Positions 24,384 to 34,041 of a DNA stretch of 64,000 nt are shown here, one piece after another. Positions within the stretch are counted from its first letter, which is position 1. Each line of letters begins with the position of its first letter. Source of the stretch: Plutella xylostella (taxonomy: Eukaryota; Arthropoda; Insecta; Lepidoptera; Plutellidae); the NCBI RefSeq assembly GCF_932276165.1, contig NC_064009.1:7192001-7256000 (forward strand). Reading direction: 5' to 3'. The position numbers and the translations under genes were made by a program. The notes beneath the pieces were generated by a model that was not told the origin of the DNA, made no database searches, and worked only from the letters and a program-made list of their open reading frames with translations.

Positions 24384-24389
24384 TTTATT
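24384..24389 (-). terminator. Poly(A) signal of PELP1-like gene
   Basis: AATAAA on minus, 48 bp past the PELP1 stop at 24437. No closer alternative is seen. Confidence 0.6.
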
Positions 24390-24436
24390 GGCACTGTAAG
24401 CTTATAATAAGTAGGTCTAAATATGGTGTAAATGCT

Positions 24437-27400
24437 TTAAGCGTCTACGTTGACCACCTCTTCATTTACCTCATCTACAAAATCAGCCAACATATCTTCA
24501 ACAGTGACGCCTTCATCACCATCGGCAATTTTAACAATGATTGTACTTTCTGCTATATTTTCTTTAGGGTCAGCATGACCATTTGTTAAAACTACCTCTG
24601 TTTCCTCTTCTATACCATTAAGTTTAGGTTCAAAGAGTTTTACTTCAATTTCCTCACTTTTCTTCTGTGAAACATCTTGAGAACTCTTCAACTGTTGTCC
24701 ACAAGTTATGTGTATGTCATCAGTTTCATTAGTGCTTGGTAGGTTCTCATCATCCATTTTCTCTAAGACCGTCACTTTGTTCTTCCCAGTATTTGGAAAG
24801 TCATAAGCTACTTCTAAGTATTTTGGACTAGCTTCATCATCTATTGTTTCGACTGACTCGTCCACTGGTAACTGCGTTGTTGCATCGTAAATGGCACTGC
24901 TAGTGTTTACTGCTACAGCAGGGTCAATTTCTTCATTAATATCTCCATTTACTACATCAATTTCATTGATATCTGGGCTTTCGTTTGATTTTCCATCAAT
25001 GTCATCAACTTCTATGGCCACCTCTGCTACTTCGCCTGTAGATTCAGCATTGCTCTCAGAGTTCTCTCGTATTTCCACTGAGTCTTGGCTACTGACGCTG
25101 ATCTTGTCGTCAACATCTTCTGAGAGTCGTGCTTTCTTCCTGGAAGGCTCATCCACTATTGTTATTACTTCTTCTGCGTCACCATTAGGCGGCATTCTGA
25201 AAAAAAGGATGAAATATTGTTGGATAATTCATAATACTGCATTATGAGAGAGTTATATCAACAAAAAATATTTCTATTTGGCAGTCTAAACGAGAGACGT
25301 CAGGATGGATGTATGTATGTACGTAAACCATTATAAACCTAATCTTTCTGATCTGAATGTAGATTGTAGGCAATCCCTGTCGCTTATGCAAGTGTTGCCA
25401 AAATGATACTCATCAACCTTGTAGGCCACTAACACATTAAATCCCATAAACCCTACAATTCACTACAAATACGTGAACTTTCACTCCAAAAACTCACTTA
25501 TCCGGTCCCAAAAGCGCCTCCAACGCTGCCCTATTCCGCTCCGACACGGTCTTCACCGCTGCCGGCTCCTTGCTCTCAGCGGGCGCCTCGATCGCGAAGT
25601 TCAAGGAAGGAGGCGAGCAGTGCAGGTGCAGACGGATGTTGAGCAGCGCTTGCGAGCAGATGCGGGATATCTGGAGAGAGACGGTTTTTGTTAGTGTGGT
25701 TATGTTTTCAATTTTTTATAGGTAAGTAGTACGTATACTTCGAAAAAGCGTTCGCTTGTGGCGTAAGTTGATTTCTTTTTAGCATGCGCGCGGCAAGGAG
25801 CTTTTACATACATTTCTCATGCTCTATATAACTTACAAATACAACAACGGTAAGAAGTCGCAGCACAAAGTATACTAACACAAATCAACCAACAATTCAC
25901 CAAAAATACCAAAATTCGACCATTTACAACCCAAATTATTGTTCTGTTCTGTATCTGTTCCCGCCAAAAATAAATTCACAGAGTAAAATTTTCATAGTTT
26001 TTAAAAACTTTTCTGGACAAAGCTATGAACATACACTCATACAGCCAGCCCATCTTTAATATCTTCCCCTTTACTCACCTCCTCGTGCGGCGAGTGCACC
26101 CCGTCGCTGTATATCTGCAGGCAGTGCTGCGTGGGGGGCGGCGCGGTGGGCGGCGCGGCGATACGGGCAGCGTCCAGCGCGCGGCACAGCGCCACGCCGC
26201 GGCGACACGGCAGCTGCGAGAGGGCCGCGCTGCACCGGACTAGCGCGGTTTGGAGGAGCTGAGGTTGGGTGAAATGTTCGACAAATGTTACAATGGGAGT
26301 TAGTAGAGACTTTATTTAATTGGAAGTGCACCAACGAATGCATTTAATTAAAACTAAGAAAAGAACTATCCAACTATTTCTGCCTAGAACTTTAGAGAAT
26401 ATTTTTTTTATGGAACGACTTTTCGATGGCTACGAACTTACATGAATACAACCTGACTTGCATTCTGCTTTTTAATCATAAGAATATTTTATTATATGTG
26501 TTTATACTCTTAACATGTCGTGGACGGCATTATAGCGATTATAAAATTAATAGAAGGGGCTAAAAATATTCTGAAACACTGACCTTATGTGCAGACGGTT
26601 TCAAGAATGTTCCACATACGGTTAGGAAGATTTCAATACACTCTAAAGCCGCTATAGCCACCTCGTCCGCTGATTCATCAGATCTGAAAATAGCAACAAA
26701 ATTTAATTATAACGCAATATTTTAATCAATCAATTTTTACTATCTAAGAAGAAGACATTGACTGCACAAGGGATAATAGTCGTAATGTAACTCACAATAA
26801 GGTCTTGTTCTTCTCGCCCGGCATGTGGCTGGCGATGTTGCTGTCCATCAGCATTGAGTTGGCCAGTTTCCTCTTCGCTTTTTTGCTCATGTTCTTTGTG
26901 GGTTGACTGCTCATCTGAAATTGACACAGTTTATATTGTAAGGCAAGCTACATCAGAAAGGAACCCTTTTTCATTTGCCGGTGGAGTGCCAGTTTTTTTA
27001 CTATTCGAACAGTAAACGCATTAAGGCAAAAGGAACGCCTTTCACCTCGCCGCGCCGTCGGCGTTCGCGAGCTTGTCCCGAGCGAGGTGCTGTGATCTTT
27101 AGTATGGCGCGGTAGAGTCGTCATGTAGCGTTTACTGCTTGAACCGAGAAAAATGCTTTTCACTTTGATCAATATGGTTGTTACAGTCTCATGTCTCATT
27201 CAGCAGAATTTGTAAACCAGACTGTACTCACAGTAAGTTGTATTGTCTTGGCAGTAGGGGTGATATCTTCGACCGCCCTGGTGACGAGCTCATCTGGCCA
27301 GGTCCCTGACGCCTTGTGTGTCTTGAGGCGAGACAGCCAGCTTGACAGCGACCTGTACGCTTGGCAACGGATCTCCCTGGGTTGAGGTTGAGGGGAAAAT

Positions 27401-30400
27401 GTATAAGAGTTAGTACAGGAGTAAAATTATTAGGTTACATCAAATTATGTACTACGACTAAAGCGAAGTCGCCTAACATAGTGAAAAACGGTAATTGACT
27501 TTATATTTGTCTTGGTAGCACGTACGAGGCTTTGATCGTTTGTCCCTTGGCTGGAATCGGATTTTAAAAATCACATTTATCTGTATGTTTGTACGAAAGA
27601 GTTGTATCTGTGCACCACCTAAGACATAAACCATACTTAAGTTTACACAAGAGGCATATAGGCTAGGCACTAGCTGTTCCCGCGAGCTTCGCTTCGCCTT
27701 AAAAAGTTTTCCCGTGGGAATTCCAGGATAAAAAGTATCCCATGTTCTTTCTCTACCATCTGGTCATCTGGTCTAGACCATATGTATACCAAATTTCATT
27801 CAAATCCGTTCAGTAGTTTTGGCGTGAAAGAGTAACAGACAAACAGACAGACAGACGGAAGGAAAGGAAGTTAGGATTAGGATAAGCGAAAAGTATTTTA
27901 CCTAGTCTCATCACTCGGGTTCTCAGCTGTCCACCTGATAGTCTGCATCGCCAATCGGATCATCAAAGGAGAGAATGGAATCAGGTTTGATCCCAAGCTG
28001 AAAGCAAAAAAATATATATTTAGTACATACATTACGCTGTAGGATTATGGCGGTTTTCAAGATAAGAAACGAATTAAGTAGAGAACTTTATATTTAGTTT
28101 ATAAACATTTTACGACCTATAAATCACAACAAATAATAAATACTCACCAAGCAGCCATAGCATCTAAAGTCCTAAGAGCCTGTGTCTTGATCAGTGCCAG
28201 CTGCGTCCCAGACAAGGTTTGGTTGGAGCCGCTAGATGCAGTCAGGGCCCGGACTGTCACATCAAATATTGTTTGTGGCCTGATTGGCTTTGCTACTGGA
28301 TACACTTCTCTGTGGGACAAACAATTAAAAATAATTAGTAAAGGAGATAATTTAATTCTTCTCACAAAACATACCTTCGTAATACCTAATAAATAAGGCA
28401 AAGATAGTACTTATTAAAATCACAGCAATTTAATTAGAATAATGGGATATTCAAATGTTGGTGACTAACATAACTTACATTTGATTGACCACCATACCAG
28501 AAGGGCTAGCATGGGGCGCATTTAAGATATGCAAAAGTTTAGCATCGCGCTCACAAGCAGCCTCAAGAGTGAGCACGATGGAGAACTTTTGTCATGTCTT
28601 AATTGCGCCCCGTGCTAGCCCTTCATATACCACTACAAGAACAATAAAACAATACTCACACGAGCATAGCTTGTATAAACACGAACACGTTCCTGAGCCG
28701 CGTGCACAGCAGCTCGTTCTTCTCCTCAGTAGAGGGACTGTGTGCCGAGACATCCTTCAGCTTGGACAGAGCTACAGACAGCGGCGATGTTGGAGGCACA
28801 CTGTCTGAATCATTCTATAACAATAAGGTTGCAAATATTATTTGTTTAGGGAAAAGTCCACTTTTCAACTAAGTATTCAAAAGTGGAAACACTTATTTAT
28901 TTAAAATGACTTAATAAATACTATTAATATTATTGAACTTTAGATATGATGCGCTGTGGACAGTTGTTTTTAACCGACTTCAAAAAAAGGAGGAGGTTCT
29001 CAATTCGTCGGGATCTTTTTTTTTTTTTATATTTTTTTTTATGTATGTTCACCGATTACTCCGCCGTTTATGAACCGATTTTGAAAATTCTTTTTTTGTT
29101 GTATTGGGTTGAGCTCCCAGGTGGTCCCATTTTTTTTTCAGAATTTTATCTCACCCCCAAGGGTGTGTAAAGGGGTAAAAACAGGGTATGAATTTCCATT
29201 TTGGGCACATGTTAACCGATTCTAATGAAATTAAGAACGTAAATATAGTTATTATAACAAAAAAATATGATGGTGACCTTGAGCTGATCTGATGATGGAA
29301 ACGGAAGGCAGTCAGGGGTACTCCTCAACGGTATATAGCAACTACTTCGTGTTTAGGCTTGAATGATTCGTATTGATTCGTAGGACTTTTTGGTATCATT
29401 TGCACCTTACTTTTGATTGAAAATTATTGCAAATAAACTAAAAACTATAAAATAAAATAATAATTAAAAAAATTAAAAAACCGACTTTAAAAAAACCACT
29501 AAAATGTAAGAAATAATTTAAGGTTTACACAAATTCTACTCGTATGTGACAGTACAAATATACCTAAGCAGGAACTGTTCTTTTTTGAAGTTGGTGCCAT
29601 ATTTCTTCAGATTACTTTGTCACCGCACCAACATCAAAAAAGAACAGTTCCTGCTTAGGTATATTTGTACTGTCACATACGAGTAGAATTTGTGTAAACC
29701 TTAAATTATTTCTTACATTTTAGTGGTTTTTTGAAGTCGGTTTTTTATAATGTAAGCAGTTTTTTTATTTGTACAATCAAGAATATATTCCAACTATTTT
29801 GTTCATCAGTTTTACTCTTAGGTAGTTATTATTGTTAGCAATAAAACTATCCTTGGCCGGAAAATAATAACTCAGTAAGATTATAGTACAGACAGAGGAC
29901 AGAGTCTCTGAGCAGCCACTTTCAATAGCTAGTTGTCCTATTCATAAGTAAATGAAATCTTACCTGATAATAGCCCCCATTCTTCAGCACATCATTGGTA
30001 AATATTGCCCCAATGAGGGAGTGAGCTGATCTGCACAACAGCTCCATCTGTTCCCTCCAGCTAGTCTTAGGAGTAGCTGTCTTTTCTTGTGATGGTCGCA
30101 CCTGATATTAGAGGGACATGTTAAGGAAACCTCAAGAAGAATAACTAATAATTATAATGTGGAGTGAGGCAATAGACTCAAAAGGTATCTCTTTTAAAAG
30201 ATATGTTTATATGAATTTGACTGTAGTGCTTTTATAGGTCCTAAGAATCTTTACAAAGTCATACCCATGGAAAGAAGTTCAAGAAATTTAAACTATAGGA
30301 GTTATGCAAAGGTCCCACACAAGTGAGAAAGATGCAGCAACAAATTCCTCTACCAATATGGAACATAACAAAGTATTTTAAAGATAATAAAAGAATATTA

Positions 30401-31151
30401 CCTGTTGTAGAGCATGTCCACATTTGGCTGCTTCAATGACATTGTAATAATTTTTTGTGTCCAAAAAGTTTGTCAAGAATGTCTCAATTGTGTTTCGATG
30501 TGTCATGCAATATTTTGGGAATCTGAAATCAAAGTATATTCCAAGAGTCACCATGGGGTATTCAAGAACATGTACTTATGAGTAATGAAGGACTGTGGGC
30601 ACTGTTAAAGCAGGAGGAAGATGTAATAACTTCATGAAAGTACAGAATTATACTGCTATATGTACTCCATTACAGCATGCTAAGTTGTACAGTGATATTA
30701 TCAGGCAGAGGTGCTCTTTTGACAGGTGATTCTTTGAAATTTATAGCTGTTGTTTTATGAGTTGTAACTCATAAGGGATTGAACTACTGGGGTACTGGGC
30801 ATCATTCAGACCTTTGAAAGACCTGATAACTTTGTTAAAATGTCTGTGTTTAAACAAATATCTCTTAACATTCAAAGAGCCAAAATTAAACTAGTAAAAG
30901 GTTTACAGTTTCAGTGTAAAATTGAAACCAACGAGTTTATCTACATTACATACATGTTAAATGAATTGGTACCTGTTGATAACATATTCTAGGGCTCTCA
31001 GCCACTGACTGCTGCCCACTTCAATGTGTTTGGGTAAGTTTTGAAAGAACACGGATAACACATCTTTAACTGCATCACTGTTATGGGGGTCAACCTCCCT
31101 GATTTTATTCAATATTTGACCTGAAAGATACAATGAAAACATGGCAATCAT
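24437..31151 (-). CDS. Pelp1: PELP1 / RIX1-like ribosome-biogenesis scaffold (5' end unresolved)
   Basis: PELP1 joins TEX10, WDR18 and SENP3 in the rixosome, which helps mature the 60S subunit and ITS2. Exons in transcript order: 31120-30973, 30522-30402, 30101-29964, 28814-28660, 28505-28479, 28309-28148, 27997-27902, 27376-27232, 26914-26796, 26683-26584, 26258-26079, 25670-25498, 25196-24437; phases all join, about 774 codons. RIX1-domain marks: NRFPKYCMTHRNTIE, AAKCGHALQQVRP, SWREQMELLCRSAHSLIGA. Helical-repeat segments follow, then an acidic C-terminal exon with ITIVDEPSRKKARL and the conserved ending VEDMLADFVDEV (human MLADFID). Around 100 N-terminal residues expected from the family are not found. 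Either an unseen exon precedes the acceptor-like CTTTCAG at 31121, or translation starts at ATG 31151 (MIAMFSLYLS). The fifth exon is a 27-nt micro-exon touched by a MITE. Confidence 0.85.
27669..27882 (+). repeat. CTAGCTGTTCCCGCG repeat, copy 3
   Basis: Same family as 16345, in a PELP1 intron and antisense to it. Its right end lies under 25 bp from the donor border of the exon 27997-27902. Confidence 0.78.
28479..28505 (-). other. PELP1 27-nt micro-exon with a MITE-borne acceptor (predicted)
   Basis: Between GCTAG (acceptor 28507-28506) and GTAAGTT (donor 28478-28477) on minus lie 27 nt reading, with the neighbours, V-P-S-G-M-V-V-N-Q-I. Both flanking introns are phase 2, so including or skipping the exon keeps the frame. 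Six bases at its start (28505-28500) belong to the MITE at 28500-28624. Support is phase, strong donor and fit to the family spacing; not shown by transcript. Confidence 0.5.
28500..28624. mobile_element. 125-bp hAT-like MITE at a PELP1 splice acceptor
   Basis: Ends GAAGGGCTAGCATGGGGCGC and complement of GCGCCCCGTGCTAGCCCTTC form inverted arms of about 55 bp with some mismatches. Flanks CCATACCA (28492-28499) and ATATACCA (28625-28632) look like an 8-bp duplication with two later changes. Confidence 0.75.
28969..29475. mobile_element. ACCGACTTC-ended element, copy B (empty SINE site)
   Basis: Starts TTTTTAACCGACTTCAAAAA and follows copy A base for base with small changes, but reads straight through CCGATTCTAATGAAATTAAG where copy A carries the SINE. 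It lies in a PELP1 intron and runs into the foldback at 29476. Confidence 0.75.
29476..29747. mobile_element. Long foldback element, arms about 120 bp
   Basis: Left arm about 29476-29597 and right arm about 29625-29747 are near-perfect reverse complements, from ACCGACTT / AAGTCGGT at the outside to TTGGTGC / GCACCAA at the inside, with a loop of about 27 nt. The outer ends match the ACCGACTTC termini of the neighbouring element, so both may be moved by the same machinery. It lies in a PELP1 intron. Confidence 0.82.
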
Positions 31152-31806
31152 AAATCAATATAACCTCAGCAACACTTTGAAACTAACCAATTGAAGTTTA
31201 AAAAGTTATCACTACTAAGTAATAATGGTTAAACCTACTCATTTTTATTAGAAGTTATACCCAGATAATCAAATATAGGTAAGTATAATTTTAATTTGTA
31301 AACTTTGGTTTTGCCGACTCCATGTGATATTTTTCAGGGCCAATCAGGCCACTGAAAAGTGAAAACTTATCAATGTCAAGAAAACTGTCAACTCAGTTTT
31401 GTAAATTAATCTGTGTTTCTTGGAGTTTTAGAATAAGGCGTTCATTGTATCTTGCCTTATCTTCCATACTTGGTTTACACTTTTACATGAACAAAATTTA
31501 TTTAGCATTGAAGAAGCCTTCAATATGAAGATTTTATCTCGCATATTCTATCCCATTATCGTTGGGGATTGTTGAGGAAAGGTGGATGATAAAAATATCA
31601 CAGAGTACATTGTATACGTCATAACGGCATATTTTTTTCTCTGTGAATCAGTGGTTATTGCTTTGTTGATTTTAATTTGTAGACCGTGGGATAATTTGCT
31701 TTAATTTACCAAGAACACTAGATTTCTAAGCGTGAGAAATTCATATTTTACTACTTCCACTTTTAAAGCAAGTGATTAGTTACTTTTTGTGTGATAATCC
31801 TTAACG
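31152..31806. promoter_or_regulatory. Head-to-head region PELP1 / PDCL
   Basis: About 650 bp between the first recognised PELP1 codons on minus and PDCL on plus. It should hold the PDCL promoter and 5' UTR, and perhaps unrecognised PELP1 5' exons. Candidate minus-strand ATG frames here are short and resemble nothing in the family. Confidence 0.4.
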
Positions 31807-32616
31807 ATGGCCACACTTGACGATAAGATTTTGGGTGAGAAGCTGCACAATTATTGCAGTAGCAGTGAGGACGAGGGCGGGTCTGACGACGACGACAGGA
31901 GCGGCGACGAGGACGCGGGCGGCTCCAAGGCGGCCGACCCCGAGCCGCCGCCCCCCGCGCCCGTCAACAGCTGGTCGGGAACAGCCAGCAACACCGGCCC
32001 TAAGGGCGTGTTGGAAGACTGGAGGAGATTCAAACAACTAGAAGCAGAAAACCGGAAAGAACTTGAAAAGGAACGCATAGCGCTGGCCAAGAAACTCACA
32101 CTGTCCACCAGAACAGAGAGGGAGGAAGCTGAGGCTAAACAGTCTGAGGAATTAGAGGATGAACTGAGTGAACTACTTGATGAAGAGTTCTTGTTACAGT
32201 ACCAAAAGCAGAGAATGCAAGAACTGCTGTCGCATTTACAGAAGGTTCCCAAATTTGGTAAGCTGATAACACTGAATGATGGGGAAGAGTTCTTGAAAGC
32301 TATTGATAAAGAAGATCCTAATGTAACAGTGATAATTCACATTTACAATGAGAGGAAAGTGGCTTGTGAGTGCATGGATGGGTGTCTCAACATTCTGGCT
32401 GCAGATTATCCTACTGTGAAGTTCTGTAGGATCGCTGCAAACATCACAGGGCTCAGCAAGCACTTCCGTGTGGATGGAGTGCCGGCCCTGCTGGTGTACA
32501 AAGGGGGACAAATTGTTGGCAACTTTGTTCAGCTGGTAACAGAGCTTGGAACAGACTTCTTTGCAACTGATGTGGAGAAATTCCTTATTGAGTATGGACT
32601 GCTACCTGAAAATTAG
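31807..32616 (+). CDS. Pdcl: PDCL, phosducin-like protein 1
   Basis: Co-chaperone that works with the CCT chaperonin to fold G-protein beta subunits and assemble Gbeta-gamma. One uninterrupted exon of 269 residues from the first ATG (MATLDDKILGEKLHNYCSSS). An acidic Ser/Asp run follows (about 18-45), then a Pro run, then the phosducin helix TGPKGVLEDWRRFKQLEAEN (about 62-81), a charged coiled-coil stretch, LLDEEFLLQYQKQRMQEL, and a thioredoxin-like domain (about 145-265) with FGKL, VTVIIHIYNERKVACECMDG, VKFCRI and VDGVPALLVYKGG. The N-terminal acidic run and the motif order match PDCL rather than PDCL3. It is the only intronless gene here. A possible poly(A) signal is at 33661. Confidence 0.95.
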   Translation: MATLDDKILGEKLHNYCSSSEDEGGSDDDDRSGDEDAGGSKAADPEPPPPAPVNSWSGTASNTGPKGVLEDWRRFKQLEAENRKELEKERIALAKKLTLSTRTEREEAEAKQSEELEDELSELLDEEFLLQYQKQRMQELLSHLQKVPKFGKLITLNDGEEFLKAIDKEDPNVTVIIHIYNERKVACECMDGCLNILAADYPTVKFCRIAANITGLSKHFRVDGVPALLVYKGGQIVGNFVQLVTELGTDFFATDVEKFLIEYGLLPEN

Positions 32617-34041
32617 GACATCAGGATAGACCAATAATAGCTTCTTTTATTTTTTGTACCTTAGGTAAGTAAGATTAGTTTGGATTGTTTATTGATAACT
32701 GAATCATCTTAGAAGCCCACCTAATATTTCAATTTCATACCTGATTAATACATGAATTCAACTACTGGTAGAATTAGAAAATGTTTGTGTGTGTGTGTAT
32801 AATGTAATCATAAATTAATCTTGAGATTATAGTTTTTGTTAGTCTCACTTTCATTGCATTATGTATCAGTATTACTATGCATTCTTAAAAGGAAAACTTT
32901 GTGAAAGTTGAAATCAATCATCAGTCTACTCTCATCACATGAGAAAGTTATTTATAGTTTCATAGTTTTTGTCTACTATAAATTACAGATAGTATAGCAT
33001 AGAAATACCTAGTGTGTATCATTAAATATAACATGGCATTTTGGTATAGGGGTTGACATCACATTAATGCCTTAAAACTACAACTATATATTTGAAGTAA
33101 TTTAGAATATTAAAGTGTGTTCAAGGTTTTAAAAATAGGTAATTGAGTTTTATAAGTATGTATTCTATGTGTAACTAAGCATTTTTTAAGGATATCTATA
33201 GAGAAAGGAATTGAAACTCAAAAGCTGTTTAATCCAAGAAAGTACAATGGATTTAATAATAAATGAACCCTGAGGATACCCAGGTAGCAAGTTTGTGACT
33301 TGATGAATAATTCAGATATGAGGGCCAAAGCCAGATCCGAATAATTAAGGGTTTCAAGGTTTACTTTAAATTACAAATATTTTCCAAAAAGTAATAAATT
33401 AAATTTTAATTAAGTGTAGATTCTAATATTATTATGATTGCTGCTGATCCAAATGGCTCATAGCAATACAATGCTAATAGATTAAGTTATTGTGGTTTGA
33501 ATTTTTATCTATTTAAGTACTCTGATTTAAAAAGTTGGGTTAAGAAGTTTGAAAGCATATTATTATTGTGCATGAAAATACGGTTGCATTTTTTCATATA
33601 AATCATTAAATTATTCATTGGTGCTCTAATTTTTGTTCAAAGACCTGTCATTGTTTTACAAATAAACCTAAATCCTTTCCTAAACAAGTTTTTCACTGTA
33701 CCTTCCTTGTACTTCCTTGTATAAATTAGTACAAAATTACTTATATGTAAAATAAGAACACTACAATTAGGCTTAGAATTACTTTATTACTGAGAAAATA
33801 TTATAAAAAAAAATATACTGATGAAACAGTTCTTAGTCTAACATCAAAATTGTTCTTACATGCAACATAACTTTCTACTGAGAAGTATTTTTAATTAAAA
33901 CGGGGGGGCTTATTATGTTATTTCTCTACTATCAATCATCAAAACAGGATCTGCAATTTCTAGAGATTGCGATTGGTCAATCCGTGATTACCAACTATCA
34001 AATTACGAGTAAATTTTCCTTTCTGACAAACCAGAGACAAT
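32617..34041. other. Tail-to-tail region PDCL / UBA2
   Basis: Convergent 3' ends of PDCL (plus) and UBA2 (minus). AATAAA occurs on plus at 33661-33666 and on minus at 33788-33783. The rest is AT-rich with no supported gene or clear repeat. Confidence 0.55.

Noticed and set aside
31270..31323. Extra PELP1 upstream exon reading VYKLKLYLPIFDYL
   Set aside because: The frame and donor would fit, but the acceptor lacks a pyrimidine tract and the peptide has no clear match to the RIX1 domain.
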